64,000 nucleotides of DNA from Persicaria tinctoria (lineage: Eukaryota; Streptophyta; Magnoliopsida; Caryophyllales; Polygonaceae), in contig JBANSL010000012.1 in NCBI GenBank assembly GCA_037127255.1, positions 17,432,615 to 17,496,614 on the forward strand, read 5' to 3'. A program made the position numbers and the translations under genes. Under the pieces are notes generated by a model. That model saw only the letters and a list, made by a program, of their open reading frames with translations, searched no databases and was not told the DNA's origin. Below, one piece after another: positions 13,701-27,100 of the stretch (positions are counted from its first letter, which is position 1; every line of letters begins with the position of its first letter).

Positions 13701-16700
13701 GGCTTAGAGTGTACAAAACCCAAGTGAGACATTTTACTCATTGAAGAGTGTCCTAGTCGAGCATGTAATTGCAAATTTGTCTGAGCTCTTCTAGAGTTTA
13801 AACCAATCACATCAGAGTGCACATGATTGTGAGGAACAACATTTGGATCGAACTGGAACTAGATTAGTAAGAGAAGAAGTATCTTGCACAAGAGAGTTCA
13901 ATATGTAGTACGTAGTGCTGGGAAAAATTTGGATCGAACTGGAATTTACGGTCCTGGATCGGACCAGAAATATAACGGTCAGGTTCAGGGTCCATGCAAA
14001 TTGAAATTCCGGTTTCCAGTCCAAGACCGTTGGACCGAAATGTGTATGTATATATGTATTTTTTTAAAATAAAATTAAAGTGATCAAATAAAAACATATT
14101 ATAACTTTTTTTTTATTAATGTATTAGTAAGAATAATTAATTAATTAATTTTCACATTTAGTAAATAACTTTAAAATATCTTATAAATTATTTTTTAATC
14201 CATTTAATTTTCGAACCGGTCATGGAAAACCCAGGACCGTATATTGCGGTCCCAATCCGATCCACGGTTCAAGGTTTCCAAATTTCTAATCCACCCGTCT
14301 GGTCCAGACCGGTTGCCCACCCCTAATTTGTAGAGACATGCAGTCCTTATTCCTAAGCCAATTATGTGCTTAACTCCAAGGTCCTGTAGGTACGTACCAA
14401 CACTTAACAGTAAATATAGCCGCTAAGTTGGAATCTTCAACTAACTTACCAACAAAGGTTATGCTTGAAGACAAGTAGAAGCAATACATTATACAAGATT
14501 ATTTTAAAAGTAAAATGCAAATTACGAATGATATATATATGCATTACTGAGGTACTTCCATTAGGAAGTCCTATATGAATGAATAGGTTTAGATAAAGGT
14601 TTCTTATCTACCAACAAGTGCTTATAAGCTGTCATGTATGATCCAATTCTTGTCATTTTGTAAGTGAGCATTTAATGAAAAAGCAATACCATAGTACCTC
14701 CTATTCCTATAGGAGCAACAACTGAACATCTGACCTGAGATTGTCCTTGCATAACCTCTTGAAAATAGCACTCACAAGTCACAAATGAGGGATCCGCTGC
14801 ATTAGGAATATCTTTGGATGCAAGTTGCAAAGGATGATCAGAAACCGGGCTATCTCTAGCTACGTTGTAACCTTTGCTTGGCCTTTTTCTATCATTAGGC
14901 TAGCTTTATACCAATAAGGGAATCCATGGAGCTTGAAACAACTATCCACTGTATGCCCTTTCATTCTACAATGCGAACAATAACGATCCTTCTTTTAATG
15001 GTGATTAGTTATTACCACCTCTGTTAGCAGCTAAAGCAGGAGATTCTGATGGCGATTGTTCCTTAGATCCTTCAACCTGTTGAACCAGATAATAGACCTT
15101 ATTGATCGACGGGAGAGGATTCGTAGCCAAGATACAATTCTTTAATCCATCAAACCCGTCACCAAGACTCATCATAAACTGCATTCTTCACAAGATCACA
15201 GGAACAAGCTAGACTCCATTGCTCCCACATTTACACTCCATGAACCCTTGGACACATTGCAGTTTATCCCAAATCTTTTTGAGTCAATTAAAGTACTCAA
15301 TAATCGATTCTCCACCATGAACTATAGACACCAATTCTTTCTTGAAACGAAACGAAAGATCAAGTCGCATTGGTTTGCTCGTATATATCTTTCAGTCAAT
15401 TCATCCTACAAATGCTTCATGGAATCAACATACAAGAAACTTTATGAGATCGAGCTCGATCATGACCATATATTTTAACAACCAACAACGTATCATATAA
15501 TCCGCCCTCGTCCATTGTTGAATCTTAGCAGCTTCAACCGACGATTTTAAGCAAGAACCATCAATGAAACCAAAGCTTATTCTTGGCTTCCAAAGCTACA
15601 CAAAATTCATGACTCCAACCCAAGAAATTGAGCCGTGAACTGAAATGTCACCAAATGAGCCCCTAGATTGTCAGAATTCGACAATTTAAGAGGAACACCC
15701 AAATTCCCTTGGGCTTCCGAGCAAGAAAGATTGTCCAAACCAGTTGGATCCGCCATGAATTCACAACAACAACTTCACGGTACAACATATCCTTAATTAG
15801 AAAATACGACACAGTGTAATGTGAAAACGAAAAAATGACCTCTAAACATATCGATTCAACCTTATGACTCTCATACCATGACAAAATACATTGAAGAACA
15901 AGATTACAAAGAGAGATGAGAAAGAACTGATTTGTATATTACACAAGTTGTTGAACTGAATACGAGATGAGAAAGAACTAATTTGTATATTACACAAGTT
16001 GCTGACCTGAATACAAGGTTCAATATTTATAATATGAAGGAAGACCCTACTTTCTTATATTCACATATATAATGTGACACTTTTTTTTCTTACATAATGT
16101 AACCATACATACATATAGTATCCTAATAATAAGTATGAATGAATTAAAAAAATACACTCCCTACGTTAATTAAAACTTGGCATTTTACTATTCACACACG
16201 TTTTTTTAGGTGTTAAAAACTATATAAAATATTAACTTTTTAAATATTTTTTTAATGATTTCATAGTTATTACAATTAAGTAAGAATTCATAAAACAAAT
16301 GTAAAAAAATGTTAATATTTTATATAGTTTTTTTATCATTATAAAAAAGCGCACATGAATAGTATACGACACGTTTTAATAAAAGATGGAGTATTTTATA
16401 AAAACTTTAGTTTATTAAAAAAAGTGTTAAAAAAATGAAATGATATATATTTTGAGACTGATGGAATAATAATTATTAATGAATCAAAACAAACAACTTG
16501 AAAAACATACCATCATTTGCTTAATTACTTGATCTATATTAGCCTTAAGTTTTACTAAAAAACAATATAAATGAAAATTAAATATTTTGAATACATTTTA
16601 CCACCGAAAGTTTGGTGGCATGTATATTCATTGTATTTCTTATGTATGTTTGTAAACCATGTTTGTGATTATTGAAATTGCTAGGGGTCGAGTCATGCAG

Positions 16701-19700
16701 CATCAAATAATAAAACAAACGACGAGGAAGATACTCTTTACATTAACGTCTTTGGGGCTTTTTTCTTCGTGTTGTTGGCATCAACGATGCTCGTTCTCAT
16801 GTATTTCTTCATGTCATCATGGTTTGCAAAGGTGTTGATTGTGATGTTTTGCATTGGTGGAATACAGGTGAGTTATTTTATTTATTTATTCACTTAGGGT
16901 AAATTGCACAAAACCACATGTAAAATGGAAAAGTAAAAAAGCATCCGTATTTTTTTCTTTTAAATAATAACCATAATTTTTAATTGTTAAAAACTATTAT
17001 AAAATGCCAATTTTCACTTTATTGATCAATTTTATTGTGTGACACCATTTCCTAAAATCCCATGGCACCACGAGACATAGAAGAGCTTACTTGGAACGGC
17101 TATAATAGTTGGTGATATTTATTCGAAAAAGTATTAGTTGATAATTTTTTTGTATAAATTCTCTCTAGACAATCTTAGGTACAACTAACCTTATTATAAA
17201 ATAAATGATATCAACCAAAATATGTGATAAGAAAATAAGACGAGTTAATATTTTTACACATAAAAGACTAGTTGATTGTTCTTTACTTGTTTATAGGGGG
17301 GAAGAGCATGACAGTTTTTTTTTAAAAATATCCTATCACACATGTCACTTATTTTAATTCCGGTTTTGTGTAATTTGCCCTTTTTATAATCTCTTTAGTT
17401 TGATCAAATTACTTTCCTTTTAAATTTAAATTTCATGTTTTAACAGGGTACACACAATTGCATAACAGGCATACTATTCAGGTACGAGTTACATTGATAT
17501 AAGTGAATATAAGAGACATTTAGCATAAACTTAGAGAAAAGACAAATAAATCAATGTAATTTACTTGCTAGTGATATTAAATGTTATATTTTACCCCAAT
17601 CTAATACTACGTATTGTTTATTTAAAAGGGTTACCTCATTTTGACGTCAGGTTTTCATTAGGATTCATCCGTCATAATTTTAACCAAAATCCTTTATTTT
17701 TTTTAGAGTTTGTTCATTGACATGATAGAATATATCTAGCTATTAATAAGATGAATATTACTAAATTACATGTCATTATTTTGTACTTTAAAAAATATTA
17801 ACAAATTGGATCGAGAGTTTAAAAAAAAACAAATAACTTTTTTTTTAATCAAAATTCTTAAATATCAAAACCACCGACTTCACTTATCTTATGCAATGAT
17901 ATCCAACACCAAGAATTCCATCATCAACCCATTACAATCCAGAAAAATCAAGCAAATCATTTATATAAATTACTGGCCATGGCCATTCTCAAGCCATCGA
18001 GGATTGTTCGCGGGTACTGGTGGTGGTAAACAATAGTTGAGGTGTGGATCAGAGTGGTGAAGAATGAAGATCCCATGTGCCCTCCCTCTCCTTGTCTCCA
18101 TGTCCTTCTCACATAAACTACCCCTTACTATATTTTTTTTAAATTTTCGAGGCATGGGAGACCACAACACTGGGCATGTCCCTTTGGGACAGGTGATCCC
18201 GGCTGGGATTAGAGGGGCAGCGTCAACAATGTTCCATCACCTAGATGTCGTTTAATGTCAACTCCTATTGTGTTTGTTGGGAGAAAGGTTATCGACGGGG
18301 GAAATTTCAACCTCCATGATGCCACCTTCTCCAGTGATTTCTCCTTCGTAGGCATCAACCTCTCTCGCGGAATGCCCATTTTCTTAGATTTCAATTCCTG
18401 ATCATATCCAACAAATTGATCAATCACTAGTTTTAATTATTATAAATTTATAACCAAATAATAGAATAGAAATGATTGGAATCAAAATCTAATAAATGGG
18501 TTGTAAATAAATCAATGCAAATTTAACGAGTGTTCTTGTTCTTACTTCTTATTCGAGGAGGGTGAGTGTTCGGCTGAGTTTTGGTTAAATTTGCAAATAT
18601 TTTATAAAATAAATAAATAAATTGCTTGCAATCTATGTAAAATCATCTTGCCAATAGACGTTTCTATATTTTGCTAATAGACTTTATGATCGTCTTATTT
18701 TTCAACACGAAATTTAATTTGTTACATTTTAATATCCAATTTAAAGATGGTAACAAAATCCCTCCCTTTCTTTGATAAACTATCAAAATAAGAAAAACAT
18801 TATATACAAATAGTCTTTCTAGTATATGCCAAAAGATATAAGATAAGAAGCTTTATTGAAAGAGATTCCTTTCTAATCATAGCAACGACAGTAGTAAAAC
18901 AATTAAAAAAAGTAAAATAATATAATTTCAAAAAATGTTTTTCAATAAAACTTCTAATTATACACGGAGTACCACTTAATTTGCACATAAGATTAAAAAA
19001 AATGTTCATATGTACTGTATTATGTTTATCTTTCTTTTCCGTCATCTTATACCAAACGTGTCTTAAACTGGTTAGTGTGTTAAATGGCAATTGTAGCCTT
19101 TATAGTGCATTCCACATTGTTGTGCAGAATATTTGGAAGTTTGGGTGCAAAAAACATGAAATTGCCCCTACAAGGAGAGATTGCTATCACCTCCTTCATA
19201 GTCTTCCTCTTTTGTGCGGCATTTGCGATCTTTTGGGCCATAAAACGACGTGAATCCTATTCATGGATTGGACAGGATATTCTTGTGAGATCTTATCTAC
19301 TTTTGATAAGTATAATTATAAAAAAAAACTAGCTATGTATGATAAGTTAACACAAGTACCCTTGAAACAACCATTTGTAATTTTATTAAAATTGTGTAAC
19401 ATTTTTTGAGTTGCATGTTTAAAACTTGTAATACTTATTTTTATCAAACAAGAGAAGTACTTTTGAATTCAATTTTAATTATAGTTTCATTTATTAATTA
19501 CTATTTCATTGTTAATTTGACATATAACTAATTGCAATAATATATCGTTAATTTATTAATTATATACTATTCTGTTCTTATTTGCAGGGAATATGTTTCA
19601 TGATTACTGTCTTGCAAACTGTTCGATTATCCAATATAAAGGTGCATATGAAGTATTTTATTTTAACTTAAAAAGGTGATAATATATTGTATAACTATGG

Positions 19701-22700
19701 CTTGAAAAGAAAAACATAAGCGATGTGAAATGTTATATTGTTTTTATTTATTTATTTATGCAGGTTGCGTCAGCTCTCTTATGTTCTGCATTTTTCTATG
19801 ATATATTTTGGACATTCATATCGCCCTTATTTTTTCAATCAAGTGTGATGATCACGGTATGCTTTTTATTTATTTTTAAATTTTTTATGATATTCTTTTA
19901 TTCATTTTACATTTAGAATAATGCAAGTTTATATAATGTTATGTTATGATTATTATACATATAAGATTATGTACAAAAATTTATTCAAAATTTACTTGAC
20001 ACTAATAAATTTAACTTATATACCCATACAAGATATTCTAAGTAGATCACCAACTAATTTATGAACAGGGTGTTACAGATCTGAGTAATTTCTTGGAGAG
20101 AGAGAGAGAGAGAGAGAGGTAGTTAGAAAGTAAAGGGTAAGTGAAAGGAGAAAGGAAGTTTGTCTGTATTTTCATTCATGCCCGAACTCGAGTATAGATG
20201 TCGTATTTATACTGCTTAGAATTGCCTTTTAATGGGCCTTTTTACCACGGGCTTCTAATTTCCTCAATTTATCATCTTTATATCGGGCATTTGGCCCACC
20301 TATATTCCCATAGCATTGCCTCCCTCCCCAAGAAGGCTTGTCCTCAAGCCCGAGAGAAGTCGAAAAATTGATGCAGAATATACCCCGTCGTTCCCATGTC
20401 GCCTCCTCGACTGGCAGGTTCTTCCACTTCACCAACTATTCCGTCACTGGTTCCCCGTTAGCCAAATGCAAAAAAACGAGTATCAAGTATAGACTCAGGC
20501 GATACCTTGATCTTCCCCTCCATCGTAGTCGTCGGTAAACTCGACGATGTTCTACACAAAGGGCCCAACTTCTTCTATGGTTGTGAGACATAGAACACCG
20601 AGTGTATCTTGGACGAATTTGGCAATGCTAATTTGTAAGCTACCGAGCCATTTCACTGTAGGATTTGAAATGGACCATAAAATCTCGAGCTCAATTTAAG
20701 GTTCCTCCGTATGGTCACCGATGACTGTTTATATGGTTGAAGCTTAAATAAAACCCAGTCCCCCACATCTAGTTCTCGCTTTGTTCTGCCTCTATCTGCA
20801 ATTTGCTTCATCGTAGCCCGAGCTTGCAAAAGGTGATGACGGAGGTTTTGAGTCATTCGTTGGCATTCCCACAGCAAATCCTCCACCGTGGCAGTGCTAA
20901 CTTGTTAAATTTCCAAGCCTGATTGAGGAGAATCATACCCGTACAAAGCTTTAAACGGAGACGTTCCTATGGAAGTGTGCAGATTGGTATTGTACCACCA
21001 CTCTGCCAAATGCAGCCAAGATACCCACTTTGTAGGTTTATTAGATGCCATACACCTGAAATAAAGCTCAACACATTGGTTCACACGTTCTGTTGGACCA
21101 TCCGATTATGGGTGGTATGCCGTCGACATACTCAGTGACGTCCATAGGGCCCGGAACAACTCACCCCAAAAGTGACTGGCAAAGATCTTCTCCCTGTCCG
21201 ACACAATATCGTGTGGCAACCCATGTAACTTATATACATTCTCCATGAACGCTTGAGCTACTTTGGATGCCGTAAACGGGTGTGCTAAAGGAACAAAGTG
21301 TGTATTTAGTGAACCTATCCACGATCACCATAATCGTATCCTTTTCTTGAGATTTGGGAAGACCCTCAACGAAATCCATCTAAATAATTGACCAAGCTTG
21401 CGAAGGAATTTCCAATGGCGGGAGGAGTCCTGGGCTTGCAACTCGCTCTGTCTTGCTACGTTGACATACATCGCATTCCTTTACCCATCTCTCCACCTAC
21501 TGCTTCATTGAAGGCCAATAAAAGAGATATTTAATTCGTGAGTAAGAAGCATGAATGCCCGAGTGTCCCCCTGACTTCGTGAGCAAGGCAGTAAACAATT
21601 TAAATCGAAGGGACTGATCATCCCCAATGTCCAACCTATTCTTATATCTTAAAATTCCTTGTTGTGCTGTATACTCAGAATTATGCCCCAACAAGGCTTT
21701 GGCTAGTAAATCTTTAGCATGTTGATCGTTCTCATAGCTCTGCATTACCTCCATCATCCAAATCGGTTTGATTGAGCACACCATAGCACACTGGGCACCC
21801 TCTTTTTCAAACTTACGAGACAAAGCATCAGCCGCCTTGTTGGTACGCCCTTGCTTGTAAGCAATGGAGTATGTAAGACCGAGCAACTATCTTACTGATT
21901 TTCTTTGCAAATGCGTCGTCAACCGTTGTTATGAGAGATGCATCAGAGCTTGATGGTCTGTTCTGATGCAAAACGGTGCCATCTCCAAGTAGTGGCGCCA
22001 TTTATCGACTCCCAAGAGAATTGCTAAAAGCTCTTTTTCATATGTTGACATCAACAAATGATCCCCATGGAGAACCTTGCTTATGTAAGCCAGTGGTCTT
22101 CCTTTCTGCATCAAAATCTCACCTATTCCTGAATTACACGCATATGATTCCAGCTCAAAAGGCTCTGTAAAATCCGGAAGACCCAGGACCGGAGGATTTG
22201 CCAATGTCTTCTTCAGTGTATGAAAGGCTAAATCGACCTGTTTATCCCACTTGAATGTATTCCCTCGTAGCAATTCAGTGAGAGGTTTGCAAATGGCTCC
22301 ATAGTTCTTTATGAATTGCCTATAGTACCCCGTCAAGCCTAGGAATCCTCGTAATCCCTTGACCGATCTCGGTGTAGGCCAATCTACCATATCTTTGACC
22401 TTACCCGGATCTGTAACAACCCCCCCTGTGCTGAAATAATATGACCCAAGTAATCGACCCGGGGTTGAGCAAAAGCGCACTTGGATCTCTTTGCGAATAA
22501 TTTGTGTTGCCTCAAGACACCCAACACTGACCTTAAGTGTTGCAAGTGTTGTTCCAACGAGCTGTTGTATACCATAATATCATAAAAAAAAATCAAAACG
22601 TATTTCCTCAAGAATGCACTAAAAACATCATCCATCAACGTTGGGAATATTGTCGGCGCATTCGTAAGGCTGAATGGCATAACTCTGAATTTGTAATGCC

Positions 22701-24051
22701 CGTGATGGGTCCAGAACGTTGTCTTGGCTACATCCCCTTCAGCCATACGCACTTGGTGGTACCCCGCCCGTAGGTCCAGTTTCGAGAAGACCACAACCCT
22801 CCCTAATTCATCGAGCAAATCCTCGATGTTTGGAATGTGAAACTTATCTTTGATGGTGATGTCATTCAGCTGCCTATAGTGACACAAAATGTCCATGAGC
22901 CATCCTTCATCTTTACTAGCAAAGTCGGAGACGCGAACAGCTCTGGCTTGGTCGAATGGTACCCTGACTTTTGTAAATAGGGTTAACGGTAAGGTCGAGT
23001 ACACACGAGGTTGGTCTCCTTCTTCAGTGGGATGGTGTGGTCATGACCCCTTTCGGTGGTAGCCCCTTTGGTTCCTCGAACACATCTGAAAACTCTTCCA
23101 AAAGCTCAATCACCTCTGTCAGTACGGGTGGACTATCAACCTCTACTAGTGCCACCTTAGTGAACCGTGAAATGAAATAGGGAGCACCTTTCCTCAACCA
23201 TTTTTGCACCTTATGAGCTGACATCATTTTCAGTGAAGCTTCTTCCCGAATTCCCTTCAATACTATTTTCTTTCCATTAATGACAGATAAAATCAAGCAT
23301 TTCTTGAAATCAAATGTGACAGGGATCAAATCTATCATGAAGCTGACGCCTAGGATCATGTCACACCCTCCTAATTTGAGGGTCCTAATATCGAATGCAT
23401 ATCAATGACCCTGCAACTCCCACTTGAACTTTTTGCATTTTCACTAGCTAAAGGTCTGATTATTGTTGGCCACATGAACCTCCATCAAAGCAGCCGATGA
23501 CATTTCACAATTCAGTTCATTTGCCTTCCTGATGTCTAAGAAGTTATGCGTACTTACGTTGTCGAGCAACACTGTAAATGATTGCTCCTTATTGACGTCC
23601 CACATCTTAATGGTGGTCTTTGGATTACTGCCCTCCAGCGTAGACATGGCCACGGGTCACGGGTCGGGCGGGTCGACCCGTGACCCGCCGGGTTAGGATC
23701 CAAGGGTGCAAGGGTCGGCTCGGGTTGATGGTCAGGGTTCGGGTTAGGGAAAAGATAACCTGTGACCCGCCGGGTCGACCCAGTGGGTCAACCCACCATT
23801 TCAAAATATATTGTTTTTGAAAAATTTATTTTTAATAAAATGAATTTATAATGATTATGTAATTATATAAATTATTCTTAGAATAATTCATATAATTATA
23901 TAAACTAACATGCAATGGCAATGTGGGACAAATGAATCCCATTCTTCTCCTTTTATAGACTTGAAAGTCTTCCTTCCATCCCCTCATTTCCAATGTGGAA
24001 CAAAGTCTACATCCCACATCGAAAATATGGAGTTAGAATGAGAAATCACGA

Positions 24052-24117
<66 letters not shown>

Positions 24118-27100
24118 GTTCAAGTGAGAATAGTATATACAGGTGAGAAGGAAAGAAGGGTTTTTATTGGTAGAAACGGATCTGAATTTTAAAGTAAAAA
24201 AAAACACCCCACGCGCTTTCTCCCTCCTCAAATCCCTCCTCTCCCACTTCTGGCTCCGTCCTCTCGCACTTCTCGCTCCGAGCCCGCCAGCGCCGCACCT
24301 CCAATCGAGAACGCCGCCGCCGTGCTCCCACAATCGGATCTCGTCCTCTCGCCCTCCTCGCTCCCTTCTCGGATCTCGTACCCCTGCTGCCACAATCGTC
24401 GTCGATTTCATCCCGATGATAGGCCAATTCCATCGAGTTGCCTATAAAGCTCATCGCCGGATCCGTTCATCGATTCGAGGCTTCAAGGGCTTCGATTGAG
24501 GATTCGGCGGATGCCGGAGCGTGATGGGTAAGCATGCGAAGGAGATGAACTCGGGGAGGGAGAGGGAGGGGAGGGACGAGAGAGGGTCCAGACCGAGGGA
24601 GAAGAGGAGGAGCTTGAAGGTGGCGAGCCAGGCGGCAAAGAAGGCGGTGGTGCCGGTGAGGTGGACGGAGGTAAGGTTCAGAGGAAGAATAAAGACGAGG
24701 ATCACTACTGGGAGATGAGGGTGAACTTGAGGTGGCCCTTTTCAGTGATCTTGGAGAGGGCATAGCAGTAGCAGATTGAGTTCATCCTTTGCTAATTCCA
24801 TATCTCTCTCTGCTTGATCTCTTGGGGATTTTGATTTGGGGGTTATTAGTGTGTTGAAGACTTGAATTAACTTACACTAGAACAATTCCAAAAGTTTTCC
24901 AATTCAAGGGATTGGTTTGAGCAATTTTCCCCATTTAAAGGGTACTTTCCGGCATTTTAAACCTTGATTTATACATCAGCTAATCAAACACTTCCTAGTG
25001 TTATATATGTTTATGTTTACATAACTTGTAAATGTTATTTTCAAGCATTAGAAGCACAACATTAAACCATTTCAGACAACACAGAAAATACAAAGTTGTT
25101 CAGGAATTTTATACCAAATGATTCAGGGATTTATACCAAGTGGTTCATTAAATAAATAGTACTGGTTCATTAACGGTTTTATTTTAAAAACAAATAAATA
25201 ATTAAATAATTAAAAATAAACATTGCAAAAAAATAAAAGAAGAGTGAAAATGGAGATTGGTTCAGTACAAGCAAATAGAGGTTGATTCAGTGACTAAATA
25301 GGTTGGTTCAGTGATTAAATAGAGGTTGGTTCAGTGTGTAAATAGAGGTTGGTTCAGTGAATAAAGAGAGGTTGGTTCAGTGAATAAAGAGAGGTTGGTT
25401 CAGTGACTAAATAGAGGTTGGTTCAGTGAATGTATGTATGTATCACATTATCTAATTTCTCTCATTTAACTTGTATTCTACATTTCTTATATTGGAAATG
25501 AAGTTTGAGAAAAAAATATATCCTTATATTTTTTCCTCTTAAATTGGTATGAAGATATAAAATATTCCCACATTTTTAACACTTTATATCAAAGTGATAA
25601 AATGTGTTGTGAAGATTTTATCTTCACACACCATTTATTTATTTATTTTTAATAGTTAATTTTATTTTTTTTTTAAAATAATGTAATCTGTCGGGTAACT
25701 GGGTCGGACCCGTGGCCATGTTTACTCCAGCGCATGTACATATATCTCAGGCTCCTCGTCCACCTTCTTCTGCAAGTCCTTGCCCACTTCATCATCATCC
25801 ACATCAGCTGCTACAAGGCTATGCAACGTCTGTTGCTTGCATTTGTGAGCCACGAAATAGCGTTCATCACACTTGTAACACAGGCTCAAGCTCTTCCGCT
25901 GGGCAATACTCGTTGCAGGCAACTTAGGGTCGGTTTCTTGAACGAGACTCCTATTTTTGCTCTTGGAAGGCCCTTTTGGAATCTTGGCGACACTCGGCGA
26001 GGCACTTTTTGCAGCTCCTGTACTAAAATTGCCACACCATGGAGGCTTACTCAACTTGACAATGGCTTCAACAACCCCCTAGTGGAGCCTGGCCTGTTCG
26101 TAGACTGCAATCAACGATTCTGGCTTGCTAAGTTTTACGAGCGACTTGATCTTTGGCCTAAGCCTGCTTATGTAACTGGAGATGAAGTAGGACTCTGGCA
26201 GATGCGGATTATAGACTAGCATACATGCTCAAAGTTCTTCAAACTTCTTGATGTACTCCTCAAGATCCTCACCTTGCTCCAATTTGTTGAAATCTTCCAC
26301 CACCTCGGATCCTTGCTTCTCGCCAAACCTTGCACAGATGGCCTTGGTCAAGTCTGACCAACTGACCGGGGATTCTTGCATCATGAACCCCTGCATCCAC
26401 ACATAAGCTCGATCGTTCATGTACATCGATGCGATTTCAACTTTCTGTGCTTCCGCTATATTGAAAACCCCTAAGAATTTCTCATATTTTCGGATCCAGC
26501 TCCTCGGTTTCTTCCCGTCGGACACAGGGAAATCAATCTTGGGCGTTCTGTTGAAACCATTTTGCCCTTCCCAACCTCCTACAAATCCTGATCCGATGCT
26601 CCGAGATCCATTGCTTTCTGTTGACGTCGACGGTGGTCGTGATGCCTCTACTGGAGTTTTCTTCGATCTTGCACCTTCTTCGCTAGATCTTGAGGCATGC
26701 AAATTCCCATCCCTACTCCGCATATACTCCATGAAAGCCTTGAATTTGCTATCGAACGTCTTTGTAAATTCCGTCGTGGTTGTTTCTTGTTGAATCGCCA
26801 TATCCGTTCTCAGGTTATCAATCCTCTGATCAGTTAGATACCTTTTCTCATTGATTTTCCATCGTGTATCAAGGATGAATTGCTGGTGCTTGTTACATAA
26901 CTGCTGGAACTGTGTTTGGAGTGCCTTCTATTGAGTTACGTCGACCATGTCTAATCAATCGTGCTCGCTCTAATACCAATTGTTACAGATCTAAGTAATT
27001 TCTTGGAGAGAGAGAGAGTTAGAGTTAGAAAGTAAAAGGTAAGAGAAAGGAGAAAGGAAGTTTGTCTGTATTTTCATTCATGTTCGAGCTCGAGTACAGA

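Larger units (their letters stand above)
5985..16128 (-). mobile_element. Copia LTR retrotransposon (10.1 kb with nested insertions) in SPPL intron 5
   Basis: Two LTRs bound the element: 5985-6194 (3', minus sense) and 15879-16128 (5'). Both begin TGACAAAATACAT in plus sense and end TATCCTAATA. A 5-bp duplication ATAAG flanks them at 5980-5984 and 16129-16133. The primer site TGGTATGAGAG lies at 15878 downward and a purine tract (AACTTGAGGGGACC) at 6195-6210. Coding order on the minus strand is Gag, integrase, reverse transcriptase, as in Copia. All coding parts carry stops or gaps, so it is dead. It lies antisense to the SPPL gene. Confidence 0.9.
23641..25724. mobile_element. hAT element carrying a host-gene fragment (Pack-hAT type)
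   Basis: The 8-bp duplication CTCCAGCG is at 23633-23640 and 25725-25732. Ends are TAGACATGGCCACGGGTC and, read backwards, TAAACATGGCCACGGGTC. Next to the ends are repeats of CGGGTC/GACCCG. The interior holds a TA run (24054-24110), a GC-rich block with a wax-synthase fragment, and a 28-bp-type minisatellite. No transposase is present, so movement would need an enzyme in trans, perhaps from the relative at 34378-40655. Confidence 0.88.

Noticed and set aside
17970..18427. Open frames on both strands in SPPL intron 7
   Set aside because: GC-richer than the surroundings but with no domain I recognise and no splice support.
24143..24499. Plus-strand 118-codon frame in the hAT
   Set aside because: It overlaps the minus-strand wax-synthase fragment at its right end and has no recognisable domain.
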